A stretch of DNA of 15,003 nt from assembly GCA_022798035.1 (NCBI GenBank), contig JAAWLS010000020.1, forward strand, positions 1 through 15,003. Reading direction: 5' to 3'. Position numbers and translations under genes: made by a program. The notes beneath the pieces are model-generated. The model searched no databases. It was given only the letters and a program-made list of their open reading frames with translations, and had not been told where the DNA came from. The DNA is from Lachnospiraceae bacterium. GTDB taxonomy: Bacteria; Bacillota; Clostridia; Lachnospirales; Lachnospiraceae. Below are positions 1 through 7,287 of the stretch, piece after piece. The first letter of the stretch is position 1. Each line of letters starts with the position of its first letter.

Positions 1-3
1 TGA

Positions 4-27
4 GAAAAACAGCCATATTTATATGGG
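4..27 (-). terminator. Weak candidate terminator after the ABC permease gene
   Basis: On the minus strand, about 50 bases after the permease stop codon, a short palindrome (CCATA, four-base loop, TATGG) is followed by CTG and a run of five T. The stem has only five pairs and is AT-rich, so this is a weak terminator candidate. The remaining bases of 1-73 show no other feature. Confidence 0.3.
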
Positions 28-73
28 TATTTGACGACTGCCGCGGGGCATTTATTGTGAATTAGATAAAATC

Positions 74-2419
74 TTAAACTACAAGTTCCCTTATCTTAAT
101 TCTCTTCATTTTTCCTGAAACCAAATACGAAAAAACAAGAAAACTTATGCATATTATCAGAACTGGAAGAAAGAAGGAGGACAACCCCATATTCATGTTT
201 ACGCTTACAATTCCCGTACTCTTCAAAAGCATTACAAGGACTTTTTCTGAAATAAAATAACTTGCCGCCCCGCCTGCACAGGCGCCTGTCAGAGAAACCA
301 TAAGGAATCTCACTGCGAACTGGCATCTTAATTGTGACGTTCTAAAACCTACGGCTTTGTAAATGCCAATATCGGTGCGTTCCTGGATAAAGGCTTTCGA
401 ACATACCATATGAATCACAATAAGCGAAAACAACGCTGAAAAAATATAGATAATGGCCTGCATTGCAGTAATTGCAGCGGATATGGATTCATCTATAAAG
501 TCCTTTTCCGCTTCCGCTGTGACAAATGCTTGGAATTTTTCATTCAAGGAATCCACAATTTTTTCTTTCAACGCTTCATCATCGTCTTTTTCCAAAGAAT
601 AACTGCCCCAAAGCCAATTATCATAACCGATTCTTTTCGCCGCGTCATCGTAAGACATCAAAAAGCATCTGCCTGCATCATTCATAAATTGAACGGTTCC
701 GGTGATTAGATATTTTTGTTTTCTTCCCTGCCAGCCTATCGTCACTTCATCTCCGATTTTCAGCTTAAATTCCTCCAGCAGAATAGGCGAAGCGGCAATT
801 TCATTGTCATATTTAGGACAACGGCCCTCCAAAGCGGGAAGAGCTGTCACATCTTTGTAAATACTGCCCATCACCTCTTCTCCATCAAAGGAGAAATAGG
901 AATTCTGCGTGTAATATGCTTTCTTGATTTTGGAAAAACGCTCTATCTCTTTCTCAATCTTTTCAAAGTCCTTATCAGAAAGTTTTCTTTTCGGCTCTAT
1001 CTTGATTTCCGTAACCATACCTCCCATGTTTTCCACAGCCGACTTGGAGTTCACAATATTGGCAAGATAGGTTATCGTTATCATGAAAAACACAAGTATG
1101 GCGACTATCACAAACATGCCGATATATCTGCGTTTCGCCGATGTAAACTGTCTCAGCGCAAGGCTGGGTGACAAAATTTTTTTACAGATGGGAGCATTTA
1201 CCCTGCTGTCGAAATAAATTTCCCTTTTCGCTCCCGAGATGGCTCTGACCGGAGAAATTTTATTCACCTTCCTGGTGACAAAACATACTGCTGCAGCTGA
1301 AATCAAAAACAACGCCGCAAATACAGCCAAAATTATCCCTATCGGAATACGCAAAACAGCAGGAATGGCAGTGACTGTCACAAATATGTTGGAAGTCACT
1401 TTGATAAGAGGAATACTTAAAATAATACCAAAGGCAGCTCCGATAATTTCCGCCAGAAGATACTGTCCCATAAACAACAGGCGGATTTTATTTTTACCGA
1501 ATCCCTGTGCTTTCAGTACCCCAAACGTTACATAATTCATCTCGATTTCAACTGAAATGCTGTGCACCGCAATGATAACCACGATAGCCAGCAGGAACAT
1601 TGCAAATACCATCAAAATAGAACAGACTATTTTCGGAAACAGCGTGGTGTAGTTTATCGACGCGTCTTTTGTCATTGAGCCGTAGGCCATATCGGTAATT
1701 CCCGTGTCAAGATTCAGCTGCCGGCGCAGCTGTCCGCTGGTAAGGCTGCAGCTGTCGGACTTATATATTTCCACCCCTTTTCCCAATCCGTGCGCTTCTT
1801 CTCTTTCGGCTTTTGAAACAGCGGAAGAAATTGTGGAAAAATCTTCATCGCTGATACAGTAGCTTTTCCAGCCTATCATACCAGCGCCCACCTGAGGTTC
1901 CAGCATAATTCCCTTCACCACAAACTCGTAATTTCCAGCTATGGTGGCAACCGTTATACTGTCTCCGGCTTCTCCGTGCAGATTCGTAAGGATTCCCTGA
2001 GGCACATAAATCTCACCTTTGTCCAGTTTCGGTGCGATTCCTTTTATGCCGCTCAAGTTCTCTTTTAAAAGGCGTGTATTATCGTCAGCTCTGACAAGGG
2101 TGGATGTGTTTCCGTACTCGTTGTCTCCTATTTTTACTTTTTCTACTAATATGGAATCTATCACATTTACCCTGTCGACTTTATCATCGTTTTCCACCTT
2201 TTTCAAAGTTTCTTCCTCAAGCTTATGGGCCATATAGCTCACAAATATATCTGGAGTATCACAGATTTCATTCGCCTCTTCCACGCCTCGAAATGCACTC
2301 TCTTTCATGCTCAAAACAACGGTAACGCTCATTGCAACGATAAACGTAAGTAAAATAACGCTTATAAAGGAACCTTTTCTGCGTCGGATATTCGCTTTTA
2401 ACAACGTCAAAATTTCCAT
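74..2419 (-). CDS. FtsX/MacB-type ABC transporter permease
   Basis: This is the membrane subunit of an ABC transporter, 781 residues from the chosen start. It shows the duplicated FtsX layout. One membrane segment (about 17-38) is followed by a large extracellular domain and then three segments ending near residue 390. A second single segment near 440-465, another extracellular domain and three C-terminal segments follow. The C-terminus is basic (KMKRIKIRELVV). Such permeases work by mechanotransmission on lipoproteins, peptides or antimicrobial substrates rather than classical import; the substrate cannot be read here. The ATG at 2419 is preferred over an ATG 36 bases upstream because it follows AGGTG and leaves 7 bases after the ATPase stop, while the upstream ATG lies inside the ATPase gene. 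It is the last gene of its unit. Confidence 0.9.
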   Translation of the reverse strand: MEILTLLKANIRRRKGSFISVILLTFIVAMSVTVVLSMKESAFRGVEEANEICDTPDIFVSYMAHKLEEETLKKVENDDKVDRVNVIDSILVEKVKIGDNEYGNTSTLVRADDNTRLLKENLSGIKGIAPKLDKGEIYVPQGILTNLHGEAGDSITVATIAGNYEFVVKGIMLEPQVGAGMIGWKSYCISDEDFSTISSAVSKAEREEAHGLGKGVEIYKSDSCSLTSGQLRRQLNLDTGITDMAYGSMTKDASINYTTLFPKIVCSILMVFAMFLLAIVVIIAVHSISVEIEMNYVTFGVLKAQGFGKNKIRLLFMGQYLLAEIIGAAFGIILSIPLIKVTSNIFVTVTAIPAVLRIPIGIILAVFAALFLISAAAVCFVTRKVNKISPVRAISGAKREIYFDSRVNAPICKKILSPSLALRQFTSAKRRYIGMFVIVAILVFFMITITYLANIVNSKSAVENMGGMVTEIKIEPKRKLSDKDFEKIEKEIERFSKIKKAYYTQNSYFSFDGEEVMGSIYKDVTALPALEGRCPKYDNEIAASPILLEEFKLKIGDEVTIGWQGRKQKYLITGTVQFMNDAGRCFLMSYDDAAKRIGYDNWLWGSYSLEKDDDEALKEKIVDSLNEKFQAFVTAEAEKDFIDESISAAITAMQAIIYIFSALFSLIVIHMVCSKAFIQERTDIGIYKAVGFRTSQLRCQFAVRFLMVSLTGACAGGAASYFISEKVLVMLLKSTGIVSVNMNMGLSSFFLPVLIICISFLVFSYLVSGKMKRIKIRELVV

Positions 2420-2426
2420 ACTGCAC

Positions 2427-3188
2427 CTACCATTCCAACGAGGTAAGCCATGCATTTACCTGCGTTTCTCTCGATTTCTCTTTGTCAGATTCATAAAAAG
2501 GCAGCGTGAGCTCACCTATGATTTTACCATCCGACAGGTACAGAATCCTGCTGGCCCGAAGGGCTGCGCGCACATCGTGAGTGACCATCAAAACGCTCTG
2601 CCCCTCACCATTCAATTCCGTGAGAAGGTTCAAAACATCTGTGGTATTCTTCCGGTTGAGGGCCCCTGTCGGCTCATCTGCGAATAAAATTTTCGGTGAA
2701 TTAACCACTGCTCTTGCAACGGCGCACCTCTGCTGCTCGCCGCCGGAAACTTGAGTCGGCAGATGATCTTTTATCCGGGACACCGACATCTGTTCCAGAA
2801 GTTCATCCGCCCGTTTTCGAACCTCCGCCGCCGGCTTTTCTTTGTTGAGGTAAGCAGGTACCACAACGTTTTCAAACAGCGTTAAATTGCTCACAAGGTG
2901 CATCTGCTGAAAAATAAAACCGAAGTCCGTATAACGGAGTTTAGAAAGTTCTTTTTCTTTCATTTTGACGATATCTTTTCCATCATAAATGACTTCTCCT
3001 GCCGTGGCTCTGTCCATACCGCTCAAAGCGTAGAGCAAAGTGGATTTTCCAGAACCGCTTGCCCCCATTATCACAGTGAAGTCCCCCTGATACAGCTCCA
3101 AATCCACGTGCTGCAAAACGTGAATCTGACCTCCGTTATGGGCAAAACTTTTACATAAATTCTTTGCCGATAAAATAATATTTTTCAT
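2427..3188 (-). CDS. ABC transporter ATP-binding protein (MacB/LolD type)
   Basis: This cytoplasmic ATPase of 253 residues powers the permease encoded 7 bases downstream. All nucleotide-binding motifs are intact: Walker A GASGSGKST (42-50), Q-loop FQQ (about 93-95), signature VSGGEQQR (147-154), Walker B ILFADEPTGAL (167-177) and the switch histidine in VTHD (204). The length and the MHLVSNLTLFENV segment fit the MacB/LolD/BceA class that pairs with FtsX-like permeases. After residue 225 there is a short charged tail. The start follows a good ribosome site (AAGGAGAGGAAG). The gene has its own 115-base upstream region with a promoter, so it can be transcribed apart from the kinase gene. Confidence 0.95.
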   Translation of the reverse strand: MKNIILSAKNLCKSFAHNGGQIHVLQHVDLELYQGDFTVIMGASGSGKSTLLYALSGMDRATAGEVIYDGKDIVKMKEKELSKLRYTDFGFIFQQMHLVSNLTLFENVVVPAYLNKEKPAAEVRKRADELLEQMSVSRIKDHLPTQVSGGEQQRCAVARAVVNSPKILFADEPTGALNRKNTTDVLNLLTELNGEGQSVLMVTHDVRAALRASRILYLSDGKIIGELTLPFYESDKEKSRETQVNAWLTSLEW

Positions 3189-3209
3189 GTAAGTTCTTCC
3201 TCTCCTTCT

Positions 3210-3277
3210 AATGATACTATAATATCACGAATTGCTCTGCCAAAAACGCTCCTGCAATTCTACATTATGGTATCATT
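3210..3277. repeat. 14-bp inverted repeat flanking the ABC transporter promoter
   Basis: The arms AATGATACTATAAT (3210-3223) and ATTATGGTATCATT (3264-3277) are complementary at 13 of 14 positions, with 40 bases between them. The arm nearer the gene contains the candidate -10 of the ABC promoter, and the -35 lies between the arms. It could be a pair of regulator sites or a leader hairpin. It is a candidate target of the adjacent response regulator, which is not shown. Confidence 0.55.
3218..3245 (-). promoter_or_regulatory. Candidate promoter of the ABC transporter genes
   Basis: On the minus strand TTGGCA is followed after 16 bases by TATAGT; each hexamer differs from the sigma-A consensus at one position. 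It lies about 30 bases upstream of the ATPase start codon. The -10 falls inside one arm of the inverted repeat at 3210-3277, which suggests control at this step. Confidence 0.5.
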
Positions 3278-3303
3278 TTACCGCAAAAGATATTAAGAAC
3301 TCC

Positions 3304-4440
3304 TTAAGACCTCACCGGCAGAATAATTTTCACTTCCAGGCCGGCCCCGTGATTCTGCAGAAGAACTTTTCCGTCCATTTTCTCCGCAATGTATTTTACA
3401 ATATAAAGCCCAAGACCGGAACCCTGCTGGCTGCCGCAGTTGTTTCCCCGATAGAATTTGTCAAAAATAAAAGGCATATTTTCATCTGGTATGCCGCCGC
3501 CGTAATCACGGAAATGAAGGACTATGTTTTCCTCCTCCTTTGAAAAGAAAACGTCGATATCCGTCCTAGCGTATTTTCTTGCGTTGTTTATCAGATTTTC
3601 ACAAAGCTGCGCAAATCTGTTTCTGTCTATATTCAAAAAAACCGCATACCCGGGAACTTTGAAATTAACGTCGCCCTGCTCCGCTGAAATTTCATTTATG
3701 ATATTTTCTGTAAAACTGCAGATTTCCGTTCTCTCGGGATTTATTTTCAGCTTATCCATATCAGAAACAGAATGTAAAAACAAATCGTCTGTCAGTCTTG
3801 AAACTTCATCGCATTTTTTTCTTATCACACTTAAATATTTTTCACGTTTTTCATAGGAACTGTCCATATTGGCACTGAGTCCCTCCGAGTAGGCTCTTAT
3901 AGAAGCGATTGGCGTTTTGATGTCGTGGGAAAGGGTGGCGATTACCGTCTTGTTGTTTTCTATGGCCTCCTTTTCGCTGGCTCTCGCCTTTGTTATCTCG
4001 TTTCTCATACTGTCAAAAGCCCATGTAAATTCACCAAAATAATTGCTCCGCTCATACTTAAGAGGAACGCTAAAATCACCCAGGGATATTTTCAACGCAA
4101 ATTCTTTCATTTTTTCAAAAGGGCGAAAGAGTGCAGACTGAATATAAGCAAAAGCCGTTATAAAAAACAGAATGCTTATAACGCACAGAATCGGTATTGC
4201 GTTTCCCCCGCTTTTTTCCTGCTCTAATTTTCTGATATGCTCCTGCAGGGCAGAAATCTTTTCATTCGCCTTTTCATAATCTCCGCGGTCATTTAACTTG
4301 CTTATTTCGTTAAGAGCAACCAGCATATTTGATTTTTCGTCTTCCGTATTCACTTTTTGCGACGACACAAAAAGTATTCCGGAAATTAAAATCATCGCAA
4401 GTGAACACAAGACTGTAAAACGGAAAAGTTTATTTTTCAT
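3304..4440 (-). CDS. Membrane sensor histidine kinase
   Basis: This sensor kinase of 378 residues pairs with the response regulator encoded just upstream. Membrane segments at about 8-27 and 81-104 enclose an external region of roughly 53 residues that is charged and probably coiled. A HAMP-like linker follows (about 105-160), then the H-box SHDIKTPIAS with the phospho-accepting His172. The catalytic domain has an N-box (NLINNARKYA), G1 (DYGGGIP), F-box (FIFDKFYRG) and G2 (GSGLGLYIVKYIAEK), so it should be active. The external loop is larger than in BceS-type intramembrane kinases, so direct sensing of an external signal is plausible. The start follows GGAGG at seven bases and overlaps the regulator stop as ATGA, which implies coupled translation. 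Confidence 0.95.
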   Translation of the reverse strand: MKNKLFRFTVLCSLAMILISGILFVSSQKVNTEDEKSNMLVALNEISKLNDRGDYEKANEKISALQEHIRKLEQEKSGGNAIPILCVISILFFITAFAYIQSALFRPFEKMKEFALKISLGDFSVPLKYERSNYFGEFTWAFDSMRNEITKARASEKEAIENNKTVIATLSHDIKTPIASIRAYSEGLSANMDSSYEKREKYLSVIRKKCDEVSRLTDDLFLHSVSDMDKLKINPERTEICSFTENIINEISAEQGDVNFKVPGYAVFLNIDRNRFAQLCENLINNARKYARTDIDVFFSKEEENIVLHFRDYGGGIPDENMPFIFDKFYRGNNCGSQQGSGLGLYIVKYIAEKMDGKVLLQNHGAGLEVKIILPVRS

Positions 4441-5120
4441 TCCCTGACCTCCAGCATATATCCAACCTTAAACACTGTTTTTATGTAGTTCGGTTTTGCA
4501 GGCTCATCTTCCAGTTTTTCTCTCAGCCAACGGATGTGCACGGTAAGGGTGGAGGGCTCCACCAGGGAGAAGGCTCCCCACACTTCGCTTATGAGCTTCT
4601 CCTTCGACACGGCAGTATTTTTATGCTCGCTGAGATAGGCCAGCAAATCAAATTCACGCAGAGAAAGAGAGATGATTTGTCCATTTTTTGTCACTGTCCG
4701 GGAAGTTATGTTTACGCTGACTCCGCCGAAATTCACAATTTTTTCTTCCGAAAAACCATAGGCACGGCGCATGAGCGCGTTTACTCTCGACAAAAGTTCT
4801 TTCATGGAATAAGGCTTTGGAAGGTAATCGTCGCCGCCGATGTCAAAACCAGTGATTCTGTCCGTCTCACTTGTCCTTGCGCTTGCAAAGATAATGGGAA
4901 CGTCAGATACCTTTCTCAATTCCCTGCAGACTTCAAATCCCGTAGTCCTGGGCAGGTTGATATCCAGCAGAATAAGATGATATGCATTTTCCTGCAGCTT
5001 TTCATAAGCCAAATCCGCATTTTCAACACATTCCACTTTGTACCCGTATTCCTCCAGCATTTCCTTTATGATAAAAGATAAATCCTCATCATCGTCGACT
5101 ATCAGTATGTGTCTTTGCAT
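4437..5120 (-). CDS. OmpR/PhoB-family response regulator
   Basis: This is a DNA-binding response regulator of 227 residues. The receiver domain (1-115) has the acidic pocket DDD (9-11), the phospho-accepting Asp53 in LILLDINLP, a switch Ser80 and Lys102-Pro103. The C-terminal winged helix (about 130-227) has the typical ending VRWLREKLE then YIKTVFKVGYML. The ATG at 5120 is preceded by GGAGGAG at seven bases. A start 33 bases further upstream would lie in the hairpin and has no ribosome site. It probably controls the ABC transporter downstream, by analogy with similar gene orders. Very little room for a promoter exists between this start and the preceding hairpin. Confidence 0.95.
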   Translation of the reverse strand: MQRHILIVDDDEDLSFIIKEMLEEYGYKVECVENADLAYEKLQENAYHLILLDINLPRTTGFEVCRELRKVSDVPIIFASARTSETDRITGFDIGGDDYLPKPYSMKELLSRVNALMRRAYGFSEEKIVNFGGVSVNITSRTVTKNGQIISLSLREFDLLAYLSEHKNTAVSKEKLISEVWGAFSLVEPSTLTVHIRWLREKLEDEPAKPNYIKTVFKVGYMLEVRE

Positions 5121-5137
5121 AATATACTCCTCCATTG

Positions 5138-5172
5138 ATAAAAGAGCCGTCACAAAATGACAGCTCTTTTAT
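5138..5172 (-). terminator. Hairpin terminator after the DeoR-family gene
   Basis: ATAAAAGAGC (5138-5147) pairs perfectly with GCTCTTTTAT (5163-5172). After one mismatch, four more pairs (GTCA with TGAC) close a five-base loop. With an A-run on one side and a T-run on the other it could act in both directions. On the minus strand it begins inside the DeoR stop codon and ends 17 bases before the response regulator start. Confidence 0.75.
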
Positions 5173-5939
5173 ATTAAAATATCAATCCCCATTCTCGAAA
5201 AATAAGTGCGGTAAGGTTCCCCAGGTTCCTCGTCTGTAATCAACGCATTCATTTCCTCCAGCCGCGCCAGCTGGTACAGAGACTGCTTATCAAATTTGGT
5301 GTGGTCCGCCAGCAGATAGACCTGCTCTGAGATAGACAGCAATTCCCGGTTGTTGGGGACTTCCTCCACGGAAGGATGGGTAATCTGTCTTCCGAGACTG
5401 ATAGCGCTGACTCCGAAAAAGCATTTCTTTACCGTAAATTGTCTGATATAATCTTCTGTTCCATATCCAATAATCATTCCGGACTTGGTGCGGATTTTTC
5501 CGCCGGGAAGGTACACGTCCACGTTGGGAATCGCCGCCGCTTTGGCTGCAATATTCACATTCACCGTAAAGATGGACAGCGGCGTCTTGTCTGCAATGTG
5601 ATTCAGCACACACTCTACCGTAGAGCCGGAATTCAAGGCAATAATATCTCCCGGTTCAATCAGTTCCGCCGCCCGCTTTCCAATCTGATTCTTCAGCTCA
5701 TAATTCAGCGCTCGTTTCTGTACAATGGTATTCTCCTGAATCTGAGTTCCAAAAGCGGGATTCTGCAGCTGAGCTCCTCCATATACCACCGAGACTCCCC
5801 ACTCCTCTGAGAGCACTTTCAGGTCTCTTCGGATGGTCTCCTTCCCAACCTCATAACGTTCTGCTAAATCATTGACCCGGACGGAGCCTCTTTTGTTGAG
5901 CAACTCTAAGATTTCCTGTCTTCTTTCCACTGCAAGCAT
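5169..5939 (-). CDS. DeoR-family transcriptional repressor (GlpR-like)
   Basis: This 256-residue regulator has the standard DeoR layout. An N-terminal winged helix-turn-helix (about 5-56) has the family signature around VGKETIRRDLKVLSE (31-45). A sugar-phosphate-binding domain follows, with the NSGSTV motif (103-108), the VNVNIA and LPGG segments and a C-terminal LADHTKFDK. The motif starts with Asn where most family members have Asp. The gene is the last of the glp-like cluster, so it is the likely repressor of that cluster, responding to a phosphorylated intermediate such as glycerol-3-phosphate or a related compound. The effector is inferred. It is separated from the preceding gene by 232 bases with a candidate promoter and a structured leader, so it can be expressed independently. 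The start follows AGAGGGAAG. Confidence 0.9.
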   Translation of the reverse strand: MLAVERRQEILELLNKRGSVRVNDLAERYEVGKETIRRDLKVLSEEWGVSVVYGGAQLQNPAFGTQIQENTIVQKRALNYELKNQIGKRAAELIEPGDIIALNSGSTVECVLNHIADKTPLSIFTVNVNIAAKAAAIPNVDVYLPGGKIRTKSGMIIGYGTEDYIRQFTVKKCFFGVSAISLGRQITHPSVEEVPNNRELLSISEQVYLLADHTKFDKQSLYQLARLEEMNALITDEEPGEPYRTYFSRMGIDILI

Positions 5940-5961
5940 AGCTATAACTTCCCTCTTTCCG

Positions 5962-6036
5962 GATATTGCTCCGACTGCAAAATTCCCTGTCTTCTGGCGG
6001 ACTGCCAGGCAGCAATTTCACATCGGAGCAATCATC
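5962..6036 (-). other. Long structured leader hairpin upstream of the DeoR-family gene
   Basis: ATTGCTCCGA (5965-5974) pairs perfectly with TCGGAGCAAT (6023-6032), and GAT/ATC extends this outer stem past a one-base bulge. Inside it, on the RNA strand, GAAAUU pairs with AAUUUU, CUG with CAG, and CUGGC with GCCAG around a five-base loop. The whole folds as one elongated hairpin with internal loops. No T-run follows, so it is not an intrinsic terminator. It sits between the candidate promoter and the ribosome site. I do not recognise it as a known riboswitch or as SRP RNA. It may be a cis-acting RNA element or a DNA operator. Confidence 0.6.
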
Positions 6037-6063
6037 TTAATCTATTGTACTTATTTTAAATTT

Positions 6064-6093
6064 ATTTTAACATATTTCATTTCAATTCGTCCA
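6064..6093 (-). promoter_or_regulatory. Candidate promoter of the DeoR-family gene
   Basis: On the minus strand TGGACG (6088-6093) and TAAAAT (6064-6069) are 18 bases apart, and a TG lies one base before the -10. Transcription would start near 6057, giving a leader of about 118 bases that includes the hairpin at 5962-6036. A second -10-like TACAAT (6044-6049) has no good -35. Very AT-rich DNA makes chance matches likely. Confidence 0.35.
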
Positions 6094-6171
6094 GAATTTT
6101 ACAACTATATTTTATAACATTCAGCCATCTTCCAAATGAAACTGCTGTATCAGGCAGACAGGATTTACGTT

Positions 6172-7287
6172 TTACAAAGACTGCACTGCCTCCTGCAAAT
6201 AGTACACTACCTTTTTCTTCGGAAACATTTTTTTCAATACCGCATAAGCAGCAGGTTCAAACACCAGAATCTTTTCTGCCTGAGACGTCTCTATATCCCT
6301 GCAGGCGTCTTTTCGGATGGCCTCTGTCATCTCCTGATTGGGACAGAACAGACGATATTCGGCGCCCACCGGTTTCTGCCAGATAGTCAGCTTGTTGACC
6401 CTTGCATCGCCTTTTAACAGAGGCGTAAATTCCTGGCTGGTGGGAATCTGTTCCTCAGACGCCGCCGGAACCAGTTTATTCAAAAGCTCACTGTTTCCCA
6501 GATAACGCAGATTGAAACTTCCTCCGTAAACATACGTCTTTTCTGTCTCTTTGACAGGCTCTAACATTTCCGGCAGATAGACAATCTCAAAGGAAGGTTT
6601 CCGCTCCCATTTTTCCGGAAATCTGCCCAGCAGATATGCGGCTTTGGCTGAGAGTACCAGAAGCTTCTCGATTCCGGTTTTTTCATACTTTTCAATCAAT
6701 TTTTCCAGATGGGCAATTCCCTCTTCCACCAGTCCGCAGGCGAAATATTCAAATCCCAGAAATTCCGATTCTGCCCCGTTGGCAAATGAGATTCCTCTTG
6801 CCTGACAATAAGCGTTAAAATCCACCTCATTTTCTTTTCTGCAGTGAGCTGTCTCATCATCCAGCAAAATACCCATTTTGGAATCCTTGTCTGTGGGAAG
6901 TTCCCATTTCACAGACGCATCCGGACGTCCCTTTCCTTCCTCTAACGCTTTTTGGAAAGCCTGCACTTCCGGAGAAATATACCCCTTTTCCAACAGCATC
7001 TGACGGCTGAGAATGGTGACGTCCGTGCAGTCCTCCGGACACTCTCTGAAATTCTGCCACCGCTCTCCCTGTCTGGACAAAATTCCTGCAAAGTTAATCT
7101 CTCCGATGTAGTCTGATAACTCCATTTCCCCTTTCCACACGGCTCTTGCCAGCTGCAGTCTCCTGGAGGGATAGTGGTGCATCATTCTCACCGCCCGAAA
7201 CTCCGGACAATAGCAGACTGCCTGGTCCATATGTATCACCTGATGATTTAACGCTTCCTCATAATTTTCCAGTCTGTATTTTATCAT
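6172..7287 (-). CDS. Degenerate GlcF/GlpC-like (CCG-domain) protein without most Fe-S ligands
   Basis: This 371-residue protein follows the layout of Fe-S subunits such as GlcF, GlpC and LutA, which pass electrons from a flavoprotein partner. Residues 25-95 resemble their ferredoxin domain (CYCPEF, YPSRRLQLARAVWKGEMELSD, ECPEDC), but only Cys25, Cys27, Cys83 and Cys87 remain. Two later segments resemble the cysteine-rich CCG domains. The first has FACG where CCG is usual and LLVLSAKAAY where a CPxC-type motif is usual. The second has YGGSFNLRYLG for the histidine/cysteine motif, LFCPN for CCG and LVFEPAAY for the last motif. The fold is probably kept while cluster binding is lost. The start overlaps the flavoprotein stop (ATGA), pointing to a translationally coupled complex. 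Family assignment is by eye and moderate; function is unknown. Confidence 0.65.
   Translation of the reverse strand: MIKYRLENYEEALNHQVIHMDQAVCYCPEFRAVRMMHHYPSRRLQLARAVWKGEMELSDYIGEINFAGILSRQGERWQNFRECPEDCTDVTILSRQMLLEKGYISPEVQAFQKALEEGKGRPDASVKWELPTDKDSKMGILLDDETAHCRKENEVDFNAYCQARGISFANGAESEFLGFEYFACGLVEEGIAHLEKLIEKYEKTGIEKLLVLSAKAAYLLGRFPEKWERKPSFEIVYLPEMLEPVKETEKTYVYGGSFNLRYLGNSELLNKLVPAASEEQIPTSQEFTPLLKGDARVNKLTIWQKPVGAEYRLFCPNQEMTEAIRKDACRDIETSQAEKILVFEPAAYAVLKKMFPKKKVVYYLQEAVQSL

Noticed and set aside
2427..5120. A Bce-type antibiotic-sensing module
   Set aside because: Gene order is similar, but the kinase has an external loop of about 53 residues and the permease shows a duplicated FtsX layout with two large external domains instead of the single BceB one.
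5965..6032. The deoR leader hairpin as SRP RNA or an intrinsic terminator
   Set aside because: The conserved SRP loop is absent, and no T-run follows the stem on either strand.
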